64,000 nt of DNA from the NCBI GenBank assembly GCA_023420895.1, contig JAEZUY010000040.1, forward strand, positions 1 through 64,000, read 5' to 3'. The notes under the pieces are model-generated. The model was not told the DNA's origin. It did not search any database and saw only the letters and a list, made by a program, of their open reading frames with translations. Shown piece after piece: positions 8,557 to 17,555 of the stretch; the first letter of the stretch is position 1; each line of letters starts with the position of its first letter. The translations under genes and the position numbers were made by a program. Source of the stretch: Bacillota bacterium. GTDB taxonomy: Bacteria; Bacillota; Clostridia; Tissierellales; Gottschalkiaceae.

Positions 8557-9648
8557 GTGAAGAGTAAATCAGGAAAAATACTTATAGTGACAATGTTTAT
8601 ATTGACAGCAGTACTTGGAACTTTTTCACATGTATTTGCTGAAGGAGTTCCATCACCTCAGGGGAATTATTATTATGACTCAGCAGGAGTAATGTCAGAT
8701 GATACTAAATCTATAATAAACAATGTAAACTCAGGACTTAATGCAGAAACAGGAGCGCAGATAGTTGTAGCGGCAGTCAGCAATATGGGCGATTATGCGA
8801 CAGTAGAAGATTATGCGTCAGATTTCTTTCAAGTCTGGCAGATAGGAGATGCAGAAAGAGATAACGGAGTTCTTTTAATTGCATCAATAGACGACAGACA
8901 GATGAGAATAGAAGTGGGTTACGGTTTAGAAGGAAAGATAACAGACGGAAGAGCCGGCCAGATTCTAGATGAATATGTTGTGCCGTATTTTAAAGAAGGA
9001 AATTATGATCAGGGACTTTTAAACGGATTTCTTGCAATTAAAGAAGATGTTCAGGAAGCTTACGGAACAGAAGCCGGAGGAACGCAGCAAGCAGTTTCAG
9101 GGAATGATGAATATCCAGAAATATTATATATGATAGCAGGTATTCTATTTTTTGTTGTATTTGGAGCATTTGTGCTGCTGACTGTATTTCCACCAGGATT
9201 GAAGCTTATCATTCTGATGATATATGGAGCATATTCTTTAATAATAGGGATTCCATTTGGCTTTATAAAAGCCAGAAGAATTTATGACGATGTTATAAAT
9301 GGAAAAGAAGTGAAGTTCGGAAATAAGCTTCAGGATAAAATTGCATCATCGCTTGTAAGAAAAAGATTCAATAAATATTTGAGAGTTAAAGGCATCAATA
9401 TAAACAATATAAATTTAGATCAGTATCCTGAGATAAAAAAAGCTTGGGGAAATATAGGAATATTTGAAAGCAAAAGACGGAATCATAAATATATTGTAGA
9501 AAGAATATTTGATAAAATTGCGTCTATGAGAAGCAGTTCGTCAGATGACTCATACTATTCAGATTCGTCATCAAGTTCATCATCAGGCTCTTCGTATTCT
9601 GGAGGAGGAGGTTCTTCTGGAGGCGGAGGAGCGTCGAGAGGATGGTAA
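8557..9648 (+). CDS. TPM-domain membrane protein (array member 4, full-length type)
   Basis: 363 aa from GTG 8557. The ATG at 8548 is inside the SD (AAAGGAG 8541-8547), so GTG with 9-nt spacing is the likely start. Order: signal peptide (about 1-29), TPM domain (about 35-170, with YYYDSAGVMSDDTK and MRIEVGYGLEGKITDGRAG), two membrane helices (about 190-240), a charged domain (about 245-325), then a Ser-rich and Gly-rich tail ending GGGGASRGW. It is the template from which the split pair and the pseudogene upstream seem to derive. It sits in a co-directional array with 15-30 nt gaps. Envelope location is clear; function is not. Confidence 0.9.
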   Translation: MKSKSGKILIVTMFILTAVLGTFSHVFAEGVPSPQGNYYYDSAGVMSDDTKSIINNVNSGLNAETGAQIVVAAVSNMGDYATVEDYASDFFQVWQIGDAERDNGVLLIASIDDRQMRIEVGYGLEGKITDGRAGQILDEYVVPYFKEGNYDQGLLNGFLAIKEDVQEAYGTEAGGTQQAVSGNDEYPEILYMIAGILFFVVFGAFVLLTVFPPGLKLIILMIYGAYSLIIGIPFGFIKARRIYDDVINGKEVKFGNKLQDKIASSLVRKRFNKYLRVKGININNINLDQYPEIKKAWGNIGIFESKRRNHKYIVERIFDKIASMRSSSSDDSYYSDSSSSSSSGSSYSGGGGSSGGGGASRGW

Positions 9649-9663
9649 AAGAAGGAGCGCAAT

Positions 9664-10710
9664 ATGAAAGACAGGATTAGAAAAATTACTGCATTTATTG
9701 CAGTATTTACAATTCTTATAGTATTTTATGGAACAGTTTTAGCAGAAGAGATACCCTCGCCGGGAAAAGATTATTATTATGATTCGGCAGGAGTTATATC
9801 AGAAAATACTGAAAAAAAGATAAATGAAGTCAATAGTGAGCTCAAAGAAAAAACGGGAGCGCAGATAGTAATAGCAGCAGTTAAAAACACAGAAGGATAT
9901 CCTTCTGCAGACGACTATGCAGTAGAATTTTTTGAAAAGTGGCAGATAGGAGATAAAGAAAAAGATAATGGAGTTCTTATACTAGTTTCAGTTGAGGAAA
10001 AAGAAGTCAGAATAGAAGTAGGATACGGTCTTGAGAGTCAGATTACTGACGGAAAGGCAGGAAATATAATAAGAAACGATATGATTCCTTATTTTAAAGA
10101 AGGCAATTACGATAAAGGAATTCTTTCAGGATTCGAATCAGCAGTTAAAGAAGTTGAAAAAGTAGAAGGGATAAGTCTGAATTCAGATTCCGAAAGTTCA
10201 GGCATAACTAAAGATATGCTTGTAAAAACAGGCACTATAGGACTTTTAGGGGCTATAGTTCTAGCAGTTCTGTTTTTAATTTTTAAAGTTCTGAAGAGTA
10301 AAAAAGAGGAATATGAAACGGATAATCTGTATAGAAAGATTGAAGATGCCAGAAGAAAGGCTGTAAATGACAGAGACTACTACAGTCCTGAAAAGTTTGT
10401 AGAAAAAAATCAAGATATGAGTTCCGATGAAAGAGAAGCACTTGAAAAAAAGAGACTGGCGGAAAGAGAAGCTCTTTACAGAAAGAGAGAGATGGAAAGA
10501 AAAGAAGCGGAAAAAATTTCAAAAATTAATAAAATGAGAGAGTCGGAAGAACCTGATAACGGATATAAAGAAAATCATGAAGAACACAGAAAGTCATATC
10601 CGAAATCAGAGTCATCTCGAAGCTTTCTAGATGACTGGGAAGATTCTTCAGATGATTATGAAGGCGGCGGAGGCTCATCCGGAGGCGGAGGAGCTAAAGG
10701 AAACTGGTAA
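9664..10710 (+). CDS. TPM-domain membrane protein (array member 5)
   Basis: 348 aa. A signal peptide (1-27) and TPM domain (about 32-165, with YYYDSAGVISENTEKK and VRIEVGYGLESQITDGKAG) are followed by one membrane helix (about 183-205). A long, very charged Arg/Lys/Glu region (about 208-320), likely helical or coiled and probably cytoplasmic, precedes the tail GGGGSSGGGGAKGNW. The charged domain differs from that of array member 4, so the C-terminal part was swapped or diverged while the TPM domain and tail were kept. SD AAGGAG precedes ATG 9664, 15 nt after the previous stop. Confidence 0.9.
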   Translation: MKDRIRKITAFIAVFTILIVFYGTVLAEEIPSPGKDYYYDSAGVISENTEKKINEVNSELKEKTGAQIVIAAVKNTEGYPSADDYAVEFFEKWQIGDKEKDNGVLILVSVEEKEVRIEVGYGLESQITDGKAGNIIRNDMIPYFKEGNYDKGILSGFESAVKEVEKVEGISLNSDSESSGITKDMLVKTGTIGLLGAIVLAVLFLIFKVLKSKKEEYETDNLYRKIEDARRKAVNDRDYYSPEKFVEKNQDMSSDEREALEKKRLAEREALYRKREMERKEAEKISKINKMRESEEPDNGYKENHEEHRKSYPKSESSRSFLDDWEDSSDDYEGGGGSSGGGGAKGNW

Positions 10711-10740
10711 ATTAGCGGGAAATGTGAAAGGGATGATTTT

Positions 10741-11982
10741 ATGAATAAGCGAATTATCGCAGATAAAATAAAGAGAATTTCCATATTTACAGTTATATTT
10801 ACGTTAATGCTGATAAATATTGCAGCTGTATTCACTGAAGCAGCACCAAAGCTGTCTCATTATTATAATGATGAAGCCGGAATAATGAGCTCAGATACAA
10901 AGTCGGATATAGACAGCATTAATAAAAAGATTGAAGGAAAGACAGGAGCACAGATTTTTGTTTATGTAATTGAAAGCTACAAAGATAAAGGCTATGGAAA
11001 TATAGAAGAATATGCATCAGAAACTTTCAAAGAGCTTGAGCTTGGGAATGAAGATGAAGACAATGGTGTTCTAATGGTCATATCTATGAAAGAAAAAGAA
11101 GTCAGAATAGAAGTGGGATACGGACTTGAAAGTCAGATTACTGACGGAAAAGCTGGAAATATAATAAGAGAAGATATAGCGCCTAATTTCGAGAAAGATA
11201 AATATGATGAAGGAATTGTGACAGCGTTCAATTCCCTTGTAAATGAAATAGAAATGGCTGAAGAAAAAGATGCAGAAGAGAGTCAGCCTGTAGAAGAAAC
11301 TGAAATTGATGAGGGAAATTTTCTGGATTCGGAGTCAAAAAAAGCGCTGATTCCTGATAAAGGAGATAATTACTACAGCGATAAAGAAGGTATTCTCTCT
11401 GAAGATACAAAATCTGTTATAAATAAATATGGTAAAGAAATTGAAGAAAAAACAGGATCTTCAGCAGTAGCTGTTACAACTGACAATATAGATTCATTCA
11501 GTTCTATTCATGACTATTTGTTCTACTTATCAAAAAAATGGAATATAGATGAGAACGGAATGTTTCTGATTTATGAGAAAGATAATAATAAATTTCATAT
11601 AATTGCGAATTATGGACTGGACTCAAACGCTGCTAGAGATGAAGCGAATAAAATCCGTGTGAAATATATGCAGGAATATATTGAAGAAGGCAATTATGAC
11701 GAAGCAATAAAAGAAGGATATATGCGAATAGCTGCCTATATAAACGATCAATATGAAGCAGGTGCATATATACCTTTCAAATATAAACTGCCTTTTATAT
11801 TCGGCAGCATAACATCTGTTATACTGATAATATTTATTTTATTTATGATAATAGTGTTTCCTATTATAGTGGTTGTCAAGTTCAAGCTTTCAGGTTCAGA
11901 CAGTGACTACAGCGGAGGCAGTTCAGGCGGATCAAGCGGAGGCGGTTCTTCTGGAGGAGGCGGAGCCAGCGGAGGCTGGTAG
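10741..11982 (+). CDS. Double TPM-domain membrane protein (array member 6)
   Basis: 413 aa with two TPM domains. The signal peptide (about 1-33) is followed by TPM-A (about 38-172), whose VRIEVGYGLESQITDGKAG block is almost identical to that of member 5. An acidic linker leads to TPM-B (about 205-335), recognisable by NYYSDKEGILSEDTK but with the glycine block degraded to IIANYGLDSNAARD. One membrane helix (about 350-378) and the tail GGSSGGGSSGGGGASGGW follow. TPM-B has lost the best-conserved block and may be structural only. The domain duplication is visible in sequence. ATG follows AAAGGGATGATTTT. Confidence 0.88.
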   Translation: MNKRIIADKIKRISIFTVIFTLMLINIAAVFTEAAPKLSHYYNDEAGIMSSDTKSDIDSINKKIEGKTGAQIFVYVIESYKDKGYGNIEEYASETFKELELGNEDEDNGVLMVISMKEKEVRIEVGYGLESQITDGKAGNIIREDIAPNFEKDKYDEGIVTAFNSLVNEIEMAEEKDAEESQPVEETEIDEGNFLDSESKKALIPDKGDNYYSDKEGILSEDTKSVINKYGKEIEEKTGSSAVAVTTDNIDSFSSIHDYLFYLSKKWNIDENGMFLIYEKDNNKFHIIANYGLDSNAARDEANKIRVKYMQEYIEEGNYDEAIKEGYMRIAAYINDQYEAGAYIPFKYKLPFIFGSITSVILIIFILFMIIVFPIIVVVKFKLSGSDSDYSGGSSGGSSGGGSSGGGGASGGW

Positions 11983-12073
11983 ATTCATATTAAGTTCTTT
12001 AAACTTGTAAAAAACGGGTATAAATTGGAACAACGAGCAAAATCCGAAAACAGTTTAGAGAATAGGTGATTCT

Positions 12074-12856
12074 ATGAAAGAGAAAATTAGAAAATTAATT
12101 TATATTTTAGCAGCTGTAACTTTGCTGATAAGCTTATCAGTTCCAGTTTTTGCTGCGACTGGAGCAATACCGGAACCGCAGGGACATTATTATTATGATG
12201 AAGTAGGGGTTCTGACTCCAGAGACAAAAAAAGAAGTAGATGAGATAAATAAAAAACTCGAAGCTCAGACAGGAGCTCAGGTTATTGTAGCTGCAGTAAA
12301 AGATATAGAAGGATATGCCAATATTGATGAGTACGCTGTAAAATTCTTTGAAAAGTGGAAAATTGGGAGTAAAAAAGAAGATAACGGGGTTCTGATAGTG
12401 GCATCCATATCTGACAAACAGATTAAAATCGAAACAGGATACGGAGTTGAAGGCGCAATTACTGACGGAGAAGCCGGTAGAATACTGGATCAGTATGTAA
12501 TTCCATATTTTAAAGATGAAAATTACGATATGGGTCTCAGAAACGGATTTAGAGCTGTGATTCAAAGACTTGAAAATGAATATGGAGTAAGTGTTATGGA
12601 CGGTTCTTCATTGCCTGAAGATGTAAGCGATGACGGCGGCGGAGGGTCTATTATTAGACTTATAATACTTATAATAATTCTGTTCTTAATACTTCCTAAA
12701 GGAAGAGGTCCGGGCAGAAGAAGAAGGAGAACGGTATTTTTCCCAGGTTCATTTGGAGGACCAAGAAGTTTCGGCGGCGGAAGTTCTGGCGGATTCGGAG
12801 GCTTCAGCGGCGGAGGCGGCTCATCCGGCGGCGGAGGAGCAAGCAGAGGCTGGTAA
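12074..12856 (+). CDS. TPM-domain (YgcG-like) membrane protein (array member 7)
   Basis: 260 aa, the most canonical copy. A signal peptide ending near PVFA (residue 28) and a TPM domain (about 33-170, IKIETGYGVEGAITDGEAG) are followed by one membrane helix (about 190-210), an Arg cluster (GRRRRR) and a Phe/Gly-rich tail ending SSGGGGASRGW. A 91-nt gap with no terminator separates it from member 6, so it is probably co-transcribed, although a weak promoter there is possible. SD AATAGGTGAT precedes ATG. A strong terminator ends the array. Confidence 0.92.
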   Translation: MKEKIRKLIYILAAVTLLISLSVPVFAATGAIPEPQGHYYYDEVGVLTPETKKEVDEINKKLEAQTGAQVIVAAVKDIEGYANIDEYAVKFFEKWKIGSKKEDNGVLIVASISDKQIKIETGYGVEGAITDGEAGRILDQYVIPYFKDENYDMGLRNGFRAVIQRLENEYGVSVMDGSSLPEDVSDDGGGGSIIRLIILIIILFLILPKGRGPGRRRRRTVFFPGSFGGPRSFGGGSSGGFGGFSGGGGSSGGGGASRGW

Positions 12857-12887
12857 AACAAGAAGAAAAATTCAGATAAAATAAGAA

Positions 12888-12926
12888 ATGCTCTGAGGTG
12901 ATATTATAAAGCCTCAGAGCATTTTT
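12888..12926. terminator. Terminator at end of TPM array
   Basis: Eleven-bp perfect stem ATGCTCTGAGG/CCTCAGAGCAT with a T run on the plus strand. It may also serve the minus-strand genes ending at 12982. Confidence 0.88.
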
Positions 12927-12981
12927 ACTGTTAAATATTTTTCTATATTTTTGAACTTTTTGAAGTTATTCATATTAAAAT

Positions 12982-13311
12982 TTATTCTAGAAAGCTGCTT
13001 CCTATACTTATTTTTTCCGGTCCTCCAACTATTGCATCTTTTATATCGACTAAAAAGTCAGCTCCGAAAGCTGTATATACGATTAAAAGTATTAGACATA
13101 TTATTATAGAAAGCCATCTTTTGCTTCTATTTTCAGTTATTAAGAAAGTTCCTATGACTATCATAACTATAGGCCAGATTTCAACCATATTTTCCAGATA
13201 AGGCTCAATAGTTTTATAATCAAGATTTAAATATCCGAGATTTGAAGGAAGCCATAAAGCTCCTACTATAATTAGAAGAAGACCCACCACATTGATTTTC
13301 TTGTTTTTCAC
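12982..13311 (-). CDS. Small multi-spanning membrane protein (LiaF/LiaI-type helices)
   Basis: 109 aa with three to four hydrophobic segments (about 8-25, 45-62, 68-85) and no large soluble domain. The GLLLIIVGALWLPSNLGYL-like opening and the later IWPIVMIVIGTFL resemble the membrane module found next to PspC or LiaF proteins. The GTG start overlaps the upstream stop by one base (TAGTG), with AAAGGAGG inside the end of the PspC gene, so the two are translationally coupled. A role with PspC in envelope stress is inferred from this pairing. Confidence 0.7.
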   Translation of the reverse strand: MKNKKINVVGLLLIIVGALWLPSNLGYLNLDYKTIEPYLENMVEIWPIVMIVIGTFLITENRSKRWLSIIICLILLIVYTAFGADFLVDIKDAIVGGPEKISIGSSFLE

Positions 13312-13796
13312 TATACGTCTCCTCCTTTTCTGTCGAATTTAAATATTATAAATAGTCCTAAGATTATAAGGCCAATGGCTAAGAAACTTTCATTTCCTAT
13401 ATGAACCAGCAGGAATTTTCTCAGAGCAAATACAGCTCCCATAACTATAAATTCATATCCTAAAAGTTTTCTCATTTTTTTACCGATTATTCCGTCAGAC
13501 TGTATATTGTTAAAAGCTTTGCTGAAACTGTTTATTGTCTCATTGTATTTTCGGCTGTCTTTGAATGAACCGCCATAATCTGAATAAGTATAAGAGGCTC
13601 CAAGTTCAGATTTTTTAGGAAGTATCAGAGTTGCTGCGAGATATACAAGTGCAAAAAGCAGAACCTGACCTGTGAATATTGCAAAAATTATATATGCAAC
13701 TCTCAGAATATCAGCATTAACCTGAAAATAGTCTCCTAAACCGCCGAAAACACCTGTTAGTATTATATCGTCTTCCGACCTGTAAAGTTTCGACAA
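13311..13796 (-). CDS. PspC-domain membrane protein
   Basis: 161 aa. The PspC domain fills residues about 1-62: KLYRSEDDIILTGVFGGLGDYF then a helix ending LAATLILPKK. A charged middle and a second membrane region (about 115-155) follow. PspC proteins sense or respond to cell-envelope stress. The start is TTG 13796 behind AAAGGA. It is the first gene of a two-gene operon reading away from the FHA/RodA/PBP operon, with an extended -10 on the minus strand and tandem repeats near its transcription start. Confidence 0.85.
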   Translation of the reverse strand: MSKLYRSEDDIILTGVFGGLGDYFQVNADILRVAYIIFAIFTGQVLLFALVYLAATLILPKKSELGASYTYSDYGGSFKDSRKYNETINSFSKAFNNIQSDGIIGKKMRKLLGYEFIVMGAVFALRKFLLVHIGNESFLAIGLIILGLFIIFKFDRKGGDV

Positions 13797-13882
13797 TTAC
13801 ATTCTTCCTTTCATATTGATTCAGGACTGCAAGATTTTTCAAATAGGATGAATCAGAATGATTCTGTCCCCTTGAAACAACT

Positions 13883-13923
13883 TTAATACAGCCTTAATAC
13901 AGCCTGTTAAATAAATTATAACA
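13883..13923 (-). promoter_or_regulatory. pspC-side promoter with tandem TTAATACAGCC repeats
   Basis: On the minus strand TG-n-TATAAT is complementary to 13915-13923. Just downstream, at 13883-13893 and 13894-13904, are two perfect head-to-tail copies of TTAATACAGCC, covering the expected transcription start. The spacing of one helical turn suggests a regulator site. This is inference from position only. The rest of the 385-nt intergenic region shows nothing else besides the divergent promoter at 14133. Confidence 0.45.
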
Positions 13924-14132
13924 TAAGAGTTTTTTGGAGAAGTTAAATTTATAAAAAGTTAAGAGAAATATAATAAGGGATTTTCTACTTTTTCAAATAG
14001 TTTATTTCGCCGGAATCAGAATATAGTTTTTATTCAGAGACAATATATCTAAGGGGATTAATTAATGCTTTAATATGGAGTTAATGCATACACAAAATGA
14101 TTAAAATGTTGATATTCATAGGGCTGTAACTA

Positions 14133-14141
14133 TGATATAAT
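14133..14141 (+). promoter_or_regulatory. Extended -10 promoter for FHA/RodA/PBP operon
   Basis: TG, one base, TATAAT (14136-14141), in the same TGATATAATG context as at 1809. It lies 40 nt before the FHA start codon. No convincing -35. Confidence 0.6.
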
Positions 14142-14181
14142 GTAAAATGATATAAAAATCTTTAAAGAAAGAGGTGTGCAT

Positions 14182-14613
14182 ATGGGTGAAATAATTGCCA
14201 ATATAGGGAAGATAGTCTTTATAGTTTTGATATATCTTTTTATGTTTGCAATAATAAGAATGATATATCTTGATATAAGAAACTTAAGAGCGGTTCCTAA
14301 TGAATCAGAAGCTTATCTTAAACTTATAAACAGAAAAGATACCATTCCTTATAAAATTAAAGATGAATATCCAGTTACTGGCGAACTCAATGTCGGCAGA
14401 GTTGGAAGAAATGAAATAATTCTTAAAGATCCATATGTGTCTAAAAGACATGCTAAGATTTTTTCTAAAAACAATTCGTACTATATAGAGGACCTTGACA
14501 GTTCAAACGGTACTTTTGTAAATAACAGAAAAATCAGTGATATTGTAGAAATAGCTCACGGAGATAGAATAAAAATAGGACAAATAGAGTTTTTATTTGT
14601 TAATGAAAATTAA
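14182..14613 (+). CDS. Membrane-anchored FHA-domain protein
   Basis: 143 aa from ATG 14182; a GTG six bases earlier lies inside the SD AAAGAGGTG. One N-terminal membrane helix (about 6-27) is followed by a short linker and a C-terminal FHA domain (about 65-140). Its phospho-Thr-binding motifs are visible: VGRVGRNEIIL, then SKRHAKIF and SSNGTFVNN. The order FHA, RodA/FtsW, class B PBP matches the fhaB-rodA-pbpA layout known in Actinobacteria and several Firmicutes. There FHA proteins couple Ser/Thr kinase signalling to cell-wall synthesis. No kinase or phosphatase gene lies in this window. Confidence 0.9.
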   Translation: MGEIIANIGKIVFIVLIYLFMFAIIRMIYLDIRNLRAVPNESEAYLKLINRKDTIPYKIKDEYPVTGELNVGRVGRNEIILKDPYVSKRHAKIFSKNNSYYIEDLDSSNGTFVNNRKISDIVEIAHGDRIKIGQIEFLFVNEN

Positions 14614-14624
14614 GAGGTGTTGAT

Positions 14625-15986
14625 ATGTTAAATAAGATACTTAAAAGAACTCCTCAGGGATTTTTGTTAATAATAAATCTAATGGCGCTTGCTGTACTTA
14701 TGTTTCAAATGCCGGAGTTACAGGGAAAAACCTTGACTTATTTCGGACTTTTCATAGTCGGATTATATCTGAGCAACTTAGTTCTTAAGAAGCTCAGCTC
14801 GGGAGACAACTATATACTTCTTATGGTTCAGCTCCTGATAAGTTTGGGAGTAGTTATGATTTACAGAATAAATCCCGAACTCGGAATTAGACAAATAATC
14901 TTCAGTGGAGTCGGTATGGTGGTCTTCTTTGCCACATACTATATAATGAAGTTTGTAAAGAGCTGGCAGAAATACATGTGGGTTTACGTTATTATATCGT
15001 TCCTTCTTTTCATACTAACGTTCATATTTGGTGAGAGAATAGGGGGAGCAAAGAACTGGATAGCTTTAGGGCCTGTTAATTTTCAGCCGGCGGAAATAAT
15101 AAAAATACTTTATGTATTCTTTATTGCCAGTTTTTACGTAAACAGAGAAAGATTTAAAGTAAATATAATGAGTTTTGGAAACGGGTTTTTTGAGAAAATA
15201 AGACAAAAATTGGAAGTAAAACTTAAAGATAAACCTGAGTTTCTAAAAAGAATATTTCTAGACAGATTTGAAGACAAGCTGGCTACAGTTCTGTTTCTTA
15301 TGGTAGGATATCTTTTTGTAATATTCCTTTTCATGCAGAGAGAACTGGGAATAGCGCTTCTTTTCTTCTTAGTATTCAATTCTATAATATACGTTTATGA
15401 ACCTAACAGAAAAATACTCTTGGTAAATATAATAGGAGCAGTTCTGATGGTCATAATCGGATATTTTCTATTCAGCCACGTTAGAGTCAGAATGGATATA
15501 TGGCTGGACCCTTGGAAAGATATAAACGGAAAGGGATATCAGATAGTTCAGTCGCTTTTTGCAATTGCATCTGGAGGATTCTTTGGAACCGGTATAGGGA
15601 ACGGGAATCCGGATTTCGTGCCGGAAGTTCATACGGACTTCATATTTGTTGCAATAGCGGAAGAAATGGGAGTATTTACAGCAATGTCTATAATACTTCT
15701 GTTCATGACTATAATCTATAGAGGTATAAAGATATCGCTTAATCAGAAAGATAAATTTATGAAGATAGTTGCACTTGGAATAACTTCTACGATAGGATTC
15801 CAGACTTTCATAATCCTTGGAGGAGTTATAAATATGATTCCGCTTACAGGGATTACTCTTCCGTTTGTGAGTTACGGAGGAAGTTCGCTAGTGTCGAATT
15901 TTATTTCTCTTGCAATTCTTCAGTTCGCTTCAGAAGAAATAGACAGTGAGGAGGCGGATACAGATGACGCAGAATCGCGAGAATAA
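14625..15986 (+). CDS. SEDS-family peptidoglycan glycosyltransferase (RodA/FtsW/SpoVE)
   Basis: 453 aa polytopic membrane protein. SEDS signatures are present: GAKNWIALGPVNFQPAEIIK (periplasmic loop and helix), QRELGIALLFFLVF with the acidic catalytic region, GKGYQIVQSLFAIASGG, and the C-terminal PFVSYGGSSLVSNF. A cytoplasmic insertion of about 45 residues (175-220) is a little longer than usual. SEDS proteins polymerise lipid II together with a class B PBP, which is encoded immediately downstream with a 23-nt overlap. Whether it serves elongation or division cannot be decided from sequence. Confidence 0.93.
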   Translation: MLNKILKRTPQGFLLIINLMALAVLMFQMPELQGKTLTYFGLFIVGLYLSNLVLKKLSSGDNYILLMVQLLISLGVVMIYRINPELGIRQIIFSGVGMVVFFATYYIMKFVKSWQKYMWVYVIISFLLFILTFIFGERIGGAKNWIALGPVNFQPAEIIKILYVFFIASFYVNRERFKVNIMSFGNGFFEKIRQKLEVKLKDKPEFLKRIFLDRFEDKLATVLFLMVGYLFVIFLFMQRELGIALLFFLVFNSIIYVYEPNRKILLVNIIGAVLMVIIGYFLFSHVRVRMDIWLDPWKDINGKGYQIVQSLFAIASGGFFGTGIGNGNPDFVPEVHTDFIFVAIAEEMGVFTAMSIILLFMTIIYRGIKISLNQKDKFMKIVALGITSTIGFQTFIILGGVINMIPLTGITLPFVSYGGSSLVSNFISLAILQFASEEIDSEEADTDDAESRE

Positions 15987-17484
15987 AACTAGAAGCAGAA
16001 GAAAAGAAAAAAAACCTAAAAAGAAAAAAGTAAGAATAAGTTCTCTAAAGAGAGAGAACAACAGAATTACAGTCGTATTAGCTTTAATATGCATACTGTT
16101 TATTGGAACTATAGTTTATCTGAGCTATTTCCAGATTTTCAAGTCGGAAGAGCTGAAATATCATGCAGCCAACAGAAGAATAAACTATGAACAGGAAAAA
16201 ACGCTTAGAGGTTCAATATACGACAGAAATGGAGAGCTTCTTGCACACAGTGAGTTTACAGGAGAAGACTCTCAAAAAAGAATTTATGACAAGCCTTATA
16301 ATTACAGTCACGTTATAGGATACAGTCATACTGCTTATGGAAACGCAGGACTTGAAGAGTCTATGAACTCTGAACTTCTGGGAATAAGCGCTAAGCAGAC
16401 TAATATACTTGAGAGAATCGGAGAACTTAAAGACAAAGTAATAAACCCTAATGAAAAAAGTTATGGACATGATTTAACTATAACTATAGACGACAGTCTT
16501 CAAAGCGAAGCTTACGATAAACTTGAAGGATATAAAGGAAGCATTATAATAATGGATACTGAAACTGGTGAAATATATACAATGGCCAGCAATCCGGGAA
16601 TAAATGTTTCCAATCTGGACGAAGAATGGGAAGAAATAATACAGAGAGAAGACAGTCCTCTTATAAACAGAGCGACTTCAGGTCTGTATGCACCAGGGTC
16701 TATATTCAAGATAATAACTGCTACAGGAATTCTTGAAGATTTAGATCCGGAAGAAACTTATACTAGTACAGGTTCTATAACAGAAGACGGTTATACTTTG
16801 AGAGACTTTGACGAAATAGCTTACGGACCGGTAGCGCTGAAAGATGCTTTCAGACAGTCTGTAAACACTTATTTCGCATATATGGGTCTTGAACTTGGAG
16901 AAACTAAACTTGTAGAACTTGAAAAGAGATATATGCTTGGTGAGCAGATACCATTCGATATAAATGTTGAAAAATCTAGAATTCAGACGTCTAATATGTC
17001 TACAGCAGACATAATGGCGACATCTATAGGACAGGGAAAAACTCTTGTAACACCTTTAAATATGGTAATGATGTCAGCAGCAATTGCAAATGAAGGAAAT
17101 ATGCTGAGACCTGTTCTTGTAAAAGAAATAATGGATCATGAAGGCGAAGTTTTAAGCACTGGTTCAACTAAAGTAATATCAAACGTAGCATCTCCTGAAA
17201 TTGCAGAAGAGATAAATGAGATGATGGTTACAGTTGTAAACAGCAGAGGCGGAACTGGTTCAGGAGCCGCTATAAGCAATGTGACTATGGCAGGTAAGAC
17301 AGGAACTGCCGAAGTGGAAGGAAAAGAATCACATGCTTGGTTTACAGGATTTGCGCCAGCAGAAGATCCGAAACTTGCAATAGTGGTAATGCTTGAGAAT
17401 GTAGGTCATACTGGAGGAAAAGTAGCAGCGCCTATTGCAAGAGATATGATGATAGATGCTCTGAATACAATAGGATACGAATAA
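15964..17484 (+). CDS. Class B penicillin-binding protein (PbpA/FtsI type transpeptidase)
   Basis: 506 aa from ATG 15964, nine bases after AGGAGG. An in-frame GTG at 15946 precedes the SD and is rejected. A very basic cytoplasmic tail (about 1-35, RRKEKKPKKKK), one membrane anchor (about 42-62), a short dimerisation region and a transpeptidase domain follow. The acylation motif is APGSIFKI (Ser246, Lys249), then SVN (Ser299) and KTG (Lys445). The short N-terminal module resembles PbpA-type proteins rather than long PBP2. It cross-links the glycan made by the partner SEDS protein. Confidence 0.93.
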   Translation: MTQNRENKTRSRRKEKKPKKKKVRISSLKRENNRITVVLALICILFIGTIVYLSYFQIFKSEELKYHAANRRINYEQEKTLRGSIYDRNGELLAHSEFTGEDSQKRIYDKPYNYSHVIGYSHTAYGNAGLEESMNSELLGISAKQTNILERIGELKDKVINPNEKSYGHDLTITIDDSLQSEAYDKLEGYKGSIIIMDTETGEIYTMASNPGINVSNLDEEWEEIIQREDSPLINRATSGLYAPGSIFKIITATGILEDLDPEETYTSTGSITEDGYTLRDFDEIAYGPVALKDAFRQSVNTYFAYMGLELGETKLVELEKRYMLGEQIPFDINVEKSRIQTSNMSTADIMATSIGQGKTLVTPLNMVMMSAAIANEGNMLRPVLVKEIMDHEGEVLSTGSTKVISNVASPEIAEEINEMMVTVVNSRGGTGSGAAISNVTMAGKTGTAEVEGKESHAWFTGFAPAEDPKLAIVVMLENVGHTGGKVAAPIARDMMIDALNTIGYE

Positions 17485-17500
17485 ACTTAATATAAAGCAG

Positions 17501-17531
17501 AAAAGTCTTTGCATACAGCAAAGGCTTTTTT
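17501..17531 (+). terminator. Intrinsic terminator
   Basis: AAGTCTTTGC/GCAAAGGCTT stem with a 5-nt loop, flanked by A and T runs. Confidence 0.85.
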
Positions 17532-17555
17532 GCATATATTCAGGAGGAATAAAAT

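Noticed and set aside
12562..12861. Proline-rich open frame opposite the last TPM gene
   Set aside because: It is the antisense of the Gly-rich tail; GGN codons read as proline on the other strand. No SD or promoter.
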